Shown here: one piece after another, positions 49,314-61,062 of the stretch
Layout: each line of letters starts with the position of its first letter
How positions within the stretch are numbered: the first letter of the stretch is position 1
NCBI GenBank assembly: GCA_032719365.1
Contig: CM064873.1
Coordinates: forward strand, 1,295,001 to 1,359,000
Source of the DNA: Prinsepia uniflora
Lineage: Eukaryota; Streptophyta; Magnoliopsida; Rosales; Rosaceae
Reading direction: 5' to 3'
Length of the DNA stretch: 64,000 nucleotides
Notes under the pieces: generated by a model
Told to the model about the DNA's origin: nothing
The model's input: only the letters and a program-made list of their open reading frames with translations
Databases searched by the model: none
Translations under genes and position numbers: made by a program

Positions 49314-49430
49314 GGGTAAACAACCCTGGACAACACTAGTGAGGAAAAACCCTCCAAATCAAAAGGTATATGTTGTGTTTGAAGGCGACAACAATCGTGA
49401 AGGAAAACTCTCCACCCGGTACAATTGACT
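49314..49430 (+). pseudogene. Tandem unit 3, continuation after B1
   Basis: AGGGTAAACAACCCTGGACA resumes the unit frame (TLVRKNPP, VYVVFEG) and is lost near 49425. Unit 3 is therefore 3'-truncated compared with unit 2. Confidence 0.6.
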
Positions 49431-50868
49431 CTTTTGACAAATTGCATATGGTCTTCTTGAATCAGTTCATGATTCAGACCAACCGTCTATTGACCACGGA
49501 AGATCTTGAATCAGTACAGCAGGAGTGACTGAAACCATATAGCACAGTTTTGGTCATGATATACTTATATGGATTATTTAGGAGAAGAACAATTATAATT
49601 ATGATATATTTATACAGATTACTATAATTTACATACATTAAAATTAGGCCGGCTTAATCTGATTCGATATATCAAAATTTTTAATACATCAATTTTGATG
49701 CTCATAAGATAAGTAACTATGATAATGAGCACGATTTGTTCCGTTTCACTATACAGTATTAAATGTCAAACCAACCAACCGACCTAATAAATAGACCGGC
49801 TTAGTTAGGTTCAGCACTTCGATTTATTGATTTTATTTGCCCGAAATAAGTAATTTAGACGGCACCTACGATTCGTCAGGTACGTGCCTTAAACTGTCAG
49901 CCAAATGAACCAAACTAATAAATAGCTCCGAGAATTGGTCTGGTCTGGTTCGGTCTAGTCTGTCAATTGGTCTGGTCTGGTTCGGTCTAGTCTGTCAATT
50001 TAGGTTCTCCCAAAACAAGTAATTGAGATAATGAGCATGGCAGCATGTTTACTTAATAAATAAGGTGCAGTTTAATTTGGTTGGATCAGTCAAGATATTG
50101 GCATGGTCGAGGCTTTATTCCATACAAATTTCTAATTCCTTTTTATAGTTTTTCCTCCTCAAAATTTAATACAACCCAATTTTTTCTATTGATCCAAATC
50201 GATTTGGTTTGATTGGCTGACCCATAAGTTGGTCGTTATCCAACCCATTCGCCTTTTCGGTTCACAAGTCCCAAGCTATCTTTCACCATTTGAACATTTT
50301 TCCGGTTTATTTTGGGAAAATTTTATCCGGCAAAGCAACTTACGATCCTCTGAGTCATTGTGGACGAATGTTCGGTTGACCGAGTCGGACTTTGCAAGGA
50401 TTTAAAATTCTACGAAGTCGGACCGGTCGATGTGATTACACAAACTAAATTGAACGAAACCAGCTGCGTGAATGAAACATGAGCAAAAGATGTAGAAATT
50501 CTACAGCATCCTATCGTACTAAGTGCGATACGAGATATGGATCATCTAACGGTTAAATAAAGAGATATTTTTTTATATATATTATTTTTTATTATATCCT
50601 ATTAAAAAAACACAATGTTACTGTGGTGAGATACTATAACCATTCTGCAAAAGATGATGCCAAGAATTTTATATAATCCATCTGAAAAATGTTATACTAT
50701 AAACCATATGAGGATGAAAAGTTGAGCAGAATGTGGCATACATGAGAAGGGAAGTATTGTTCCAATCCTGTCTATATTATTATCAAAAAGACCAAACAAG
50801 ACAGCTGAACTTCCACACACACTTCACCGAAAGCTACGAACTTGACACTCATCCAAGCAAAAAAGCTA
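49431..50868. other. Intergenic region downstream of the JMJ30-type gene
   Basis: No gene recognised. It holds a perfect 32-bp tandem duplication (49937-49968 and 49969-50000) made of GGTCTGGTCTGGTTCGGTC-type words, and AT-rich sequence. Confidence 0.45.
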
Positions 50869-53150
50869 TCAACTTTCATAATCACTCCACCAAAAGCTAA
50901 CAGAGAAACTTCTTGTTAGAGACCGGACATAGTGCCAAAACTTTGGTGGGATATAAAGCATAGCACCTTCCTCTAAGATGCAATCAAGAAAATCTAAGTC
51001 ACGCATCTTCGGGAAACTCTCTCTCGTCTATGTTGTCTAGATCAACCTTCAGAATCCAGACCAAATTATATTCAATCAGTTTACATAATGGAGCTTTTAG
51101 AAAAAGAAATCTGATCCCATCTACAACCTAGTCAGAAAGAAAGCAATGGCAAAATGCAGGCCAAGGGTATTACATTATCATAGCGTCTGTATCCTCAACG
51201 GTAAAAGATGATAACAAAAGTTTTTTAGAGAGATTGAGAATGTAATCACCTGGCTAGAGTTGCAAAGCATTGTTTCTGTGTATGGATACAGTTCCTCAGA
51301 CAGTGAAGCAACGTAGAGCCTTATATACTTTTTCCAACAATCTGAAAATGAACCATGTATTTGATCATTTATTCTAGTAACATGACAACCGAAATGGAAA
51401 TATCCTTTCCATATCATTAGGAAGATTGAAACGGTTGAACCCTTAAGATAGCCAGGCGGCAACATCATTCAACAACAAACTAAGTTGTGCAGCTAGATTA
51501 TAAGACCTAGACTCGTTCCTGGTGTAACAGCTTGAATAGGGAGATTATTCTACTTTTAAGGCACAACCTGAATCCTAACCAAGAAATTATGCTACTACAA
51601 AGAGAAGATATGAGCAAAAATACAGGATAATAACTATGACACAGAACCAAAACCAACAGGAAGGTTGACAATGAATCATAAACTCCAGGAGGCGACATCG
51701 TAATATTAGTATTTCATTCAGAAAAGAGAAAACCAGTCTAAAATAACTGAGCAAGCACATTATGGTGTGGATCATGGTGTAATGGAGTTACTGTCCCAGC
51801 TGGACCAAACCAAGCATTTAGAGACCTTAGTTCCCCACCACCGGCAAAACAATATTCGGGAATACATATATCCTCGCGTAGCTCGTTTATCTGCCAAACA
51901 ACAATGTGATATCAAAATTTGCAAGGTTAAATTGGCCATCTCTATATCACTACTAAAACATGCCAAGGGAGTAAAGGAACATACCTGATCAAACAATGGA
52001 TGCTGAGCAAGATATGTTGGGGCCATAGAGGAAGAGCTATTAGCCTGAATCCTCTCAAGAAACTGGGAAAATGTAATAAGATCCTGCTTCCAATCCGGGT
52101 ATAAATAATTTTTCCCACCTGTAAAGCATTCGAAACTTTACCAATTTTCAGTTTGACAAAAAGAAAACAAGATAGAAAGTAATTAAACCACGCATCAGTT
52201 TTTCAACACATCAACTACCAATACAATATGAAGAAGATTAATCACCTCAACTGGCACTGTGCGGTCACCAGCAACCCTTGTCAGATAATCCAAGTCATTC
52301 CACTTCTTCCTGGCCGGCCAATGATCCATACCATCGCTGATGACAGGGCAAGCCGGTAACATATACTCTCGTAAGAACCCCTCCAAAGAGAGACCTGACC
52401 TCTTCACAACCATTTTACAAGAAAGTGACTTTGTGGGAAAAACTCCAAGAAACTGCGCAATCAAAATCAGCAGACTGCAAATGAATGGTCGTTTGCAAAA
52501 ACCCAGTAATCAGAAACCAATCTCAGAGCTACCATGGTTAAAAACTTAAAACTGAAAACAGAGGATTTGGGATCTCTTTAATTGTGGAAATTGGAAATAA
52601 GATGCTATAAACTTCATAAAAAGGTGCTTCCTTTAAGCTTTGGATAATAAAAAACCTATGAATTCAGATATGAAATGACGAACCTCACCTCCGTCGAATC
52701 GAGGCCGTCAGGGACCAATCGGCGGTCTGATTTAGCACATTGCTGGTGTTGCTCAGAAACCGTAGCGGCTCTAGCTTTGGCAGAGGTAGTGGCGATAAGG
52801 GAGTGCAAGTCGGGTCTCAAGAGCGGGCCGCCCATGATGAGACCCATATCGAGAGCTCTCAGGGCGTCGCTAAACTCACCGGCCGTGACATGGCGCTTGG
52901 CCGCGTGGATGCAAGCCATAGAGTAGGCATCCCGCCAAACGGGTAGAATGGAGTGCCAGGGACCCGAGTGGAGCTGCTCCCAAGCCATCTCGCGAGCCGC
53001 CTCCGCGGCACGGAAGTCCCCGGCGGCGCCCCGAGAAGCCATGCCGACGTAGGCGTAGCCGCCCTGCTCGGAGATGGATTGGAGAAGCTGCGCGGACTCG
53101 GAGTCAAGGATTGGGGTGCCGAGATGGTTATTTATATCGGCGGCGGACAT
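50869..53150 (-). pseudogene. JMJ30: JMJ30/JMJD5-type JmjC demethylase gene with four one-base disruptions
   Basis: Exons on the minus strand: 53150-52689, ~52452-52246, 52118-51985, 51890-51747, 51341-51250, 51046-50869. The start MSAADINNHLGTPILDSESA, helical block [59 protein letters not shown] (first His and Asp of the Fe site), YIRLYVASLSEELYPYTETM and the last block with WHYVRSL (third Fe-binding His) identify the plant JMJ30/JMJD5 family. These Fe(II)/2-oxoglutarate enzymes are linked to the clock and histone H3K36. Defects: a lost A in the A run at 52109-52113, a lost G at the donor after LAQ (51746-51748), a lost A in the run at 51329-51333, and an extra base at 51010-51013. All are in mononucleotide runs. 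Real decay and residual read errors both fit, although the nearby 598-codon gene is unbroken. The intron 1 acceptor is ambiguous (52452 or further upstream). Confidence 0.8.
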
Positions 53151-53209
53151 GGCCGTTGTAGAAGGAGGAGGAGGTGGCGGTGAGTGGTTGGTAGAGTGAA
53201 GCGGTGTAG

Positions 53210-53217
53210 AGATATTT
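53210..53217 (-). promoter_or_regulatory. Evening-element-like motif upstream of the JMJ30-type gene
   Basis: AAATATCT on the minus strand, 60 bases before the ATG, is the core of the clock evening element. JMJ30 is an evening-phased gene in Arabidopsis. An 8-mer may occur by chance. Confidence 0.35.
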
Positions 53218-54762
53218 GGGTTGAGCTAACCGATAACCGATTATAATTTATAAGAAAACGAAAGATTTTTTTGATAAAAAGCGTATACGCGACGTGTTCG
53301 CGGCGGGGGCTTCGCTTTCGATTTTTTCTCTTGCTTTTTGCGTTTGGTTAGGATATTTTTTGAACCTAGGAGAGCACTCTGTGATTCTCCTTATTTATTT
53401 ATTATATATAAATCATTTAAATTTCAATGAAAAATATTAAATTTTGAGCTGATTTAATAACAGAATTTTTTTTATTAGGAAGCTATCTATTTATTAGTCA
53501 TTGATAATATTAATATTTGTTTAAAATTTCATTAATTTTATTTTTGAAAATTTTCAATTCCTAACCACTACAATAATTACTCAAACACTCTTTTAAAAAT
53601 TTTAATCCATATTTAGTAGTTTTTATCCTTTTTATTTTATGAAAAAATTATTCTCACCTATAATTTTTTTTTCTTCACATTGTTCATTTTAAAAAATAAT
53701 GTAAGGATCCAATCTAACTTAAAACTAGATAATTAAGATCAAGAATTCTTCAAAAATACTTTCAAACTTTAAATTTAAAAAATCTTTATTATCCGATACT
53801 AAAAAAGTTAAGTTAGTTACTTATGACATATCCAGAATTTAGTTAGTAAATTTTGTGACCGAAATTTAAGAATTAAACCCTAAATTCTAAGTTATACGCT
53901 CTTCCACCACCAACCACCCCTCCTAAAAACTTTTTACATCATATTGTTAAACCTCAAACAATATAGATTTAATTCTTGATTTTTGAATTATGATTATATA
54001 TAATATGTATATATATCATATATATTTATATATATAAGTATATGACCCGTATATATCATACTAGTAATCATGTTATGCCAATTTTAAAATGGCATAACAT
54101 GCTCGATAAGGCATGAGTTCTAGTATCGACAGTGTTTCTTCATAGGATTGCATACGAATTTGATTTAATTTAAAGGAATCACCAGATAGAACTAAAAGTT
54201 AGAAGAAAGATGAATAAAAATAAGGACCGATAATTATCAACAAATCTTTCTTGATATTTATATGCATTACGGATTGAATCAAGGAGAAGTTATTAATGAT
54301 GTATAATTAATGCTTATCATATATAATATGTCAAATTATATTATTTTTATATCGTATGATTTCATATTAATTAATAGGAGTAAAATTTCCGACATAAAAT
54401 GAATTGAATATCAATGAAAAAAAGATAATGTTATATAGACCACGATTTGCAAACTACACACTACTACGTAAAATATCCGATCATTTTCTTAAAAAACTTA
54501 CAAGATTGAATTGAACTTACAGCATATTTATTCAGGGAATTCCCAAACTCCATCACATTTGTTAACAACATAAGAAATCAAAACCCCTAATTGGAAGAAA
54601 CTGTTCAAGCTACACCAATATTGTGTGTGTTCATCAGGAATCATAATCACAATAGGCATTAAATTTCAAAGAATATGACCAAAAATTTGAAAAAACCAGG
54701 GACATATAGAACTGATAAAACACATTATGAAGAAATATAAGAATAAAAAATCTGTAAAGAAA
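53218..54762. other. AT-rich intergenic region with a dispersed repeat copy
   Basis: Positions about 53485-53990 match the repeat at 9640-10060 (TTCAATTCCTAACCACTACA, GAATTAAACCCTAAATTCTA, ACGCTCTTCCACCACCA). A TA-rich run follows at 53995-54060. No gene seen. Confidence 0.5.
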
Positions 54763-55204
54763 TTAGAGAAGAAAAGACATATCCATTAAGAAAAAAGGCT
54801 TCCTAATTAAAGAAGTGTCGATTGAAAGAGAAAAACTGAGACAAATAAATGTAAGGGGTTTATGTTTAAGGAGCAATGGGTTAGTGTTATGGTGAAGAGG
54901 GTCAGGCCCAGCTGGAACTTGCCTTGCAGACTCTTCTAAACCAAACAAAGCACCCTTGCCTCCTCCTCCATTCCCAAATACGATTCGGAGCCCCTTTTCG
55001 ACACAAAAAAAAAAAAAAAAAGGGAAAAAAGGAAGCATTTTGAGCAAAATAAAAAAAAAGGGTTCTTTGTGAAATCAATAAAAGATTCGAACTTTGAAGA
55101 AAGTTGCTACCTTTGTGTTTGGGTTTTCTTCCACAGTTAGTGTTCTTACTTGGGGACCTGAAAAAATTGAAATTGGCGACGAAATAAAATAGCTGTCTCA
55201 GAGC

Positions 55205-55248
<44 letters not shown>

Positions 55249-55345
55249 ACGAGAAGACTGAGCCAGTGTTAATGAGGCCAACCATTAGAATGAGTATGAA
55301 GGTTGAAAGGCCAGCTAGGTGGAGAGCTTTTTTGTTATACTCCAT
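54763..55345 (-). CDS. CLE signalling peptide precursor, CLV3/CLE40 class, three exons
   Basis: Exon 1 (55345-55251) encodes MEYNKKALHLAGLSTFILIL plus MVGLINTGSVF, a typical signal peptide. Exon 2 is 55157-55111. Exon 3 (54993 to the stop at 54763) holds the CLE motif RQVPAGPDPLHHN (54924-54886). CLE peptides are cut from the precursor, hydroxylated on the prolines and bind CLV1-type receptor kinases to restrain stem-cell number. Two introns and the RQVPxGxDPLHH form point to CLV3/CLE40. Introns have GT/AG borders, including TTTTTTCAG and a 17-T tract. Oddities: joined as drawn, exons 1 and 2 total 142 bases while exon 3 needs phase 0, so the frame misses by one base. The best frame for exon 2 is QVRTLTVEENPNTK. 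The frame also runs 40 residues past the CLE motif, longer than usual. A misjudged border, read error or decay is possible. Confidence 0.7.
55207..55246. repeat. (GA)n microsatellite in intron 1 of the CLE gene
   Basis: About 19 GA units (CT on the coding strand), directly downstream of the exon 1 donor site. Confidence 0.9.
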
Positions 55346-58000
55346 TTTTGATCTGTTGGTATCCCAGAAAGCAGCAGCCAGAGCCAGCTCACAATGAAGA
55401 AAGAGAGACAAAAAGAGGGGATGATGAAATATTGTACGTTGCCACAAATAGTACGAGAAAGGGAGAGAGAGAGCCCATTTTGAATACTGATTACAACAGT
55501 GGAATGAAATGCAAGAGCTGAGAGGCTGACGACTCACATGTCATTTCGGTCAGAAAATAGTTGCTCACGAACCCAAATCTCCCCAAAAACATAATAGCCA
55601 ATAGGTAGAGATTGTTGAAGTGGATAGATTTGATGTGGGGGATTTGTAAAAACGTGTCACAAGAGCTAAGTTATTTTAAAATTTAAGTTCGAATAGAATC
55701 ATATTATTTACTAGTGAAATTCGATAATCACATATATTTTATTTACTTTACGCGATAAAAAATGAATGAATGAAAAATCAAGGATGTCAAGTTAATCTCC
55801 AATCGGACGTGCATCAATGGAAACAAGTTAGCTTATGAGTGAAGCTCAACAATTATACATATTCCATCTTACAACATTCAATCAACTAATAAAAATCAAC
55901 AAGATCAAATTAAAACTCAATAACATTTTCATTTACATCAATACTGAAGTTAACAATTAAAACCGAGGTGCACATTACACTACATAAAATGGTTGAAATA
56001 TTAACAAACCCAACTTCTCTTGGAGTGCTTAAATCACAGTTCTTTTGGTCAATAAATCACAATTAGAAAGCAGCAACATAGGAGAAAATAAACGAGGGCA
56101 GAATTGTCTTTGGACTGTACAGGCTCTTGATGTTGTCCAGGTAATGAAACCTCAATGTAATAGGCTCGGCACCGGCATTCCTCGTACGGGAAAGGTTGCG
56201 GCGTCCGGCGTGGGGCGTGTTCACGTGGCAGGCCATCATTGGTGGGAGTAGCACACAATTTGAGGAAAGGACAGAGGACGAGGTGTGAGGTGATCACAGT
56301 GGGACCCACGTGATCACAGTGGTAAAGTGTAAGGCAAAGTTGCCCTTGCTCCACTCTCAAATTACAATAATGACCTTGTAATAAAGTGATTTTTTGATGA
56401 CGAATGATTGGGTGCTTTGAGAAAGAAATCGTTCCAACAAATTTCCATTTTTCACTTGTTCAATCAAAGGCAGTCATTGCCTTTTCAACTGATTTGGCTA
56501 CTTTTGGGGAGATTTCCATAATCATTTTTTAACCGTATGGTAAATTATTTTTTTAACCGTATTGTAAATTATTTTTTCAATTTTATAATCAAATAACTAC
56601 TGCACAGTAGATTATGTGTATTATTAGTCATTCCACAACGGCCTTCTCCATGCTACAGAATCTAAAGGTTTAAAACTTTCAGAGAACCATGAATGGGTAT
56701 GGGCGATAAGATGGAGAGCCGACAATTACACAACTGCCCCAAAACACAGGCTTTGCCGCTTTGGTGGCTCCTATAAATAACTCTTGACAAACTAGTAACA
56801 GAACACAAACAAAATGCAGAAACAGAACTGCCATTCAAAGTCATTTCTCTAATTTTAAGGGAATATATAGCACAACATACCACTCGAAGTTGGGACTTCC
56901 CAATAATAATCTGATCTTGTTCCGATGTAACAATGAGCAAAGACAAGTATTATCATGCAGAGATGATAGAATATCAGATCAGCCTGCATTTAGTTTTTAA
57001 CTCATACCGCCCAAGCTTGAATAATCAACTGAAAGTTGTGACAGCCCAAGACACAGCCCAAGACGGATTCATTGACTGCAGCATGGTTTTGATGGACTAG
57101 TTCTGCCTTATGAGACGGCATATTTTTCGAATTACATAACTTCAAATATAAAAAATACTGTACCCAGTAAAACGACTGACCTTAAAAACCATGTCTTTCT
57201 ATAGGTATGAATGGTTTTAGCATGCGAATGTTGGATGAAATGACTCGATGATCCATTGCATCAATAAGACTCGATTTGTTCTGACAAGATACCAGAATAC
57301 CTATAGCATAGATACCATCTCTACCTTAAGAGTAGTGAATATGGGCTAATATTGCCAAATTGAGCCGAAATTAAATGCAGTACGGAGTCACAGTTACACA
57401 TATGAGCATCAAGATACGAGATGTTGAACTATGAGCATAGCTATTAAAAGTTGTTTTGGGCAAAGAAATGAGACAATACCATAACTTCGGCATTTATCCA
57501 GTCTAATAGGACGAGTTATTTACATGAAACCCAGACTTCTATTCTTATTAAGGACAAGCGGAGGAAAAAAACAATAAACCAATGGACTTCATTGATGTTC
57601 ACTTTGATTCCAAAGATATGAGTTCTACAAACTAAAACCATCACATCACTTACAGTCTCGGTATACATAAATGATAAAACCCAGATGAGATCATGTCCAA
57701 CAAACAGCAACGACTTTATCCCAGGTGGGGCAATGAATGCGACATTTTTGGAGCCCTATAAAAATAACATTTAACGATAAGAATTTTGATTGAATTATGA
57801 ACACAAGTTAAAATATATAACCAAGGTAGCATGAGACATACTGAGAAACTCGAAAATGTGAAGACAAGTTATTAACAAGGTACAATGAGAAACATTGAGA
57901 TCTAAGAATCTTGATTCCCAACACATGTTATACACAAAGATAGCACATAAGGCAGACACATGACTTACATTCTAAGCTAGGTGATATAGGATCTAACAGG
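55346..58000. other. Intergenic region between the CLE and EIN3-like genes
   Basis: No gene is supported. The first part is the presumed CLE promoter. A GC-richer patch at 56150-56340 has CACGTG boxes (56220-56226 and 56308-56313) and overlapping frames on both strands without family features. 56660-57990 may hold 3' untranslated sequence of the EIN3-like gene, but no splice pattern is convincing. Confidence 0.4.
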
Positions 58001-59797
58001 TTACGCCGCAAAGTATTCCATCATTTCTTCAAGCTCAAGGTCATCTAATGAACCAGTGCCATCAACTCCAAAGTTGAATGGGCTGTTGAGTAATCCATAA
58101 TCTAATGAAAGGCTATCAATTGGAGATCCAAAGTTCGCACTAACAGTTCTGTCTTGCTGACTCTGAAATGTGTCTTTTACAAAATATGGTAAATCTCCTC
58201 CAGCAATTTCATTTCCATTTCTATGTACTAATGGCGGTATATGGACTCCATCTGCCGGTCTAATCTGTGGTTCATTCATCACAATCTGAGATTGCTGCGT
58301 GTCATGAATGAGCGGATATTGTGCTGATGGATTATAGAGGCTAAATGCCTCTCCACGGTGTACCTCAGCATCTTGCACTCCTTGATAAAGCAGGGGTGTT
58401 CCACCCACATGCATGCCTTGTGTCGAAATAACATTGTCAGAAGGTACAGCAGAATAGTAGCTAAACTCCGATGCTGGCAATGGTGCTTGGACATCAGGGT
58501 CCTTTTCCAAGGTCCGTAAAGTTGTGACGTCACCATTTTCCTGTTGGTTTTCATGCTGAAATCCAATCATCTGTACATCAGTGTGGTTTATATCAGGCAA
58601 AGCATCTCTTGATCCAACATTTAGAGGCTCATTGTGAGAAGGTGCAGGAAGTTGTTCAACAGGGCTTGCTCGGACACGAGGCCTTTTTTTCCTTGGTTGC
58701 TTTTCAACTTGCTCTTTATGTTGAACATGACTAGGAGTATTATTGCGTAGTTTGCTAGATGGCTCTACATCCATCAAATGGTTCCCCCTATCATCTTTGG
58801 ATGAAACAGACCCCACCCCATCATCAGTACCATCAACATCATAGTCACTGCTACTACTAACAGCAGCTTGCTTTTCACCACGGCCGCTTTGTGGCGTCTC
58901 AGTTATTCCAGATGTCCCATTATCACTACTAGGCTGCCGAATGAGAGCTTCCTCTCGACTTAGAACTCCTAACCAAATTGCACTCTCCTTTGCTGTCATC
59001 TTATCCTGTAAGCATTTTGACTGGCGGACATGCCTCCTTATCTTTGCAATATCAGGTGACATGTGCTTTATCACAGCCGTTAACACTCCAACTTTCCACA
59101 TCTTCTTTAAGTCATGGGGCTTCTTATAAGGAGGACTCTGACCATAGGGTAGCCCTAACTTCACCCACCAATCTTCATTTCCTGTTGGCCACCACGGTGG
59201 CGGAACTCCTTTTTCTAATGGATATTTCCGTTGAGGGGGATCACAGTGTTGCATCAAAGAAGACAATAGGGAACCAAGAGTTGCATCTTGTAGATCCTGG
59301 AGAATGCTCTGAGAATTTCCATTTCGATTATTTTCTGCCTCACTCATAGCAATACACTCTGCTTCATACTTGGCTATGGCTGCCGGCCCATTCTTATCGA
59401 ACTTCACCTTTTCTTTCCACCAAGCTCTGATGTTATCGGAAGCACCGCTCACTGGCTTTCCCTTCTCTGGAATAATACCATACACAAAACCACGAGCTTT
59501 GCACACTTCCATCAGCTTCAACATATACTTGAGAATCCCATCTTGTGCTCTTGACATTTTCTTCCTTCGAGCCTGATCAGAGGGCTGCTTAGGTTTCTGC
59601 TTTTCCGCAGCTTGTTGAGCTTCAAATTTCTGTCTTTCTTTAAGCCTTTTGAGTTTGATACGGTCCTTCCACATTCGTTTCTCCAAGTCTTCAGCTTCAA
59701 TCTCTTCATCACTGACATCTTTCTCTGCAATATTATCGCACCTCAAGTCTTCTTCAATATCCGAACTGTCACCATCAACAATCAAAAGGTGCTCCAT
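58001..59797 (-). CDS. EIL3: EIN3-like transcription factor, EIL3/SLIM1 type
   Basis: A single intact exon of 598 codons encodes a plant-specific nuclear DNA-binding protein. An acidic N-terminus ([20 protein letters not shown]) is followed by the basic segment [17 protein letters not shown] (residues 41-57). The conserved EIN3 DNA-binding core spans about residues 80-290: [75 protein letters not shown] and [21 protein letters not shown] Ser/Asp-rich linker, a basic [11 protein letters not shown] (possible nuclear signal) and a Gln-containing tail ending in [15 protein letters not shown] follow. The tail and N-terminus are closer to EIL3/SLIM1 (sulfur limitation response) than to EIN3/EIL1 (ethylene); this assignment is from memory. 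Length and the intronless coding region are normal for the family. There are no frame breaks. Confidence 0.9.
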   Translation of the reverse strand: MEHLLIVDGDSSDIEEDLRCDNIAEKDVSDEEIEAEDLEKRMWKDRIKLKRLKERQKFEAQQAAEKQKPKQPSDQARRKKMSRAQDGILKYMLKLMEVCKARGFVYGIIPEKGKPVSGASDNIRAWWKEKVKFDKNGPAAIAKYEAECIAMSEAENNRNGNSQSILQDLQDATLGSLLSSLMQHCDPPQRKYPLEKGVPPPWWPTGNEDWWVKLGLPYGQSPPYKKPHDLKKMWKVGVLTAVIKHMSPDIAKIRRHVRQSKCLQDKMTAKESAIWLGVLSREEALIRQPSSDNGTSGITETPQSGRGEKQAAVSSSSDYDVDGTDDGVGSVSSKDDRGNHLMDVEPSSKLRNNTPSHVQHKEQVEKQPRKKRPRVRASPVEQLPAPSHNEPLNVGSRDALPDINHTDVQMIGFQHENQQENGDVTTLRTLEKDPDVQAPLPASEFSYYSAVPSDNVISTQGMHVGGTPLLYQGVQDAEVHRGEAFSLYNPSAQYPLIHDTQQSQIVMNEPQIRPADGVHIPPLVHRNGNEIAGGDLPYFVKDTFQSQQDRTVSANFGSPIDSLSLDYGLLNSPFNFGVDGTGSLDDLELEEMMEYFAA

Positions 59798-60780
59798 TCA
59801 GTAAAATACTAATAAACCAGAGTTAGGATGCTGAGAAAATTGATGGCAAGAAATCGAAACAAGGATTGATCCCTAGCAGCCAAAGCCAATCCGTTTTTAT
59901 ATTATAAAGCAGACGCTTTTATCTGTTGGAGGCTTGAAGCAAGCAACAACAACATACCAAAAGTATTTTCCTTCTCTCTCTTTCCCACCCTTTCTCAGCA
60001 ACCAAACAAACTTGGGAAATGACAATATAATATCCAATATTTCCAAAAACTTCTGCAAACAACCCTTCAAACGAAATCCATCTCTTTCTATGATGACCTC
60101 TAACAATCAATTCCCACAAGACTGACTGGAATTACAGTAAATGAAACTAACATAGACAATCCAAAATCTCATTACACAGAACATTTGACAAAAACCCATG
60201 TCCCCATTCCCCACAGTTGAACAAATTCCATATTTTCCGACTAATAAATTGTTGAAATGATAAATTTTAAAATAAATAATAACAAAATACAAACAGCTCA
60301 AACAAACCCATGAACCCCAATAGATTCAAAAGACAATTTGCTCTTAAAAAAATATATAATTCATGGAAAACCCAATAAAACTTGAAGTACTGGGTACACG
60401 AAAAATAACTCCTTGAAAAGAAAAAATGAAAGTGTTACCTAATTTCAGGTCCAATCTCCTCAACGTCACCCATCTAGTCTTAATTTCATCCGAATGATGC
60501 AACCCTACAAGTCTGGGTTTTTTTTCCTTATTTCCGATTACTGAGATTGTTTTGGCTTGGAAAAGAAAAAGATTACTGAGATTCTCCTGTGTCTGCTGTT
60601 TTTGGAGAAGAAGCCGCCAATAAAAGCGATCGTTTGGTGAATCCAAATAAAGGAATTGTGAACAAAATGGTCTGCTTGGAACGAAAAGGACTAAAAATTC
60701 AATGCAAAATTAAAAAGGGGAGAGAAAAAGTGACAAGCTTTACGATTCCGAGTTGCGAAATGCGAATTGGGTATTGCTAG
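59798..60780 (-). other. Probable 5' leader with an intron, and promoter of the EIN3-like gene
   Basis: On the minus strand a donor-like TTAG|GTAACA lies at about 60437 and an acceptor-like TTTTCTCAG at about 59838, 40 bases before the ATG. A leader intron of about 600 bases is plausible, as in other EIN3-like genes. The leader exon would lie about 60437-60650. Confidence 0.45.
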
Positions 60781-61062
60781 GCAGCCATAATAAAACAGGT
60801 GTCACAAAGGGATGAGAACACCTCTGCGTTCGCCAATAACGGGGCTTGGATTCCCTGCATCGCGTCTACGAATCCGTTATTTTGTGGATGACCTTCAATT
60901 TTGTTCGTATCCTATGGGGATCTATTAATTATACTGTTTTGTTAATTTCTCTAGACTCCCTTACTTTTGAAATATCACAAAATCAGGAGGAATTTTTTTT
61001 TATGCATTTGGCATGTATTTCGATTTTTACTAGAGTTGAATCTTTGATGGGTGGAATTCATT
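60781..61062. other. Intergenic stretch
   Basis: No feature seen apart from the presumed distal promoter of the EIN3-like gene. Confidence 0.35.

Noticed and set aside
56045..56360. Overlapping frames near the CACGTG boxes
   Set aside because: Composition-driven, on both strands, with no recognisable domain or splice pattern.
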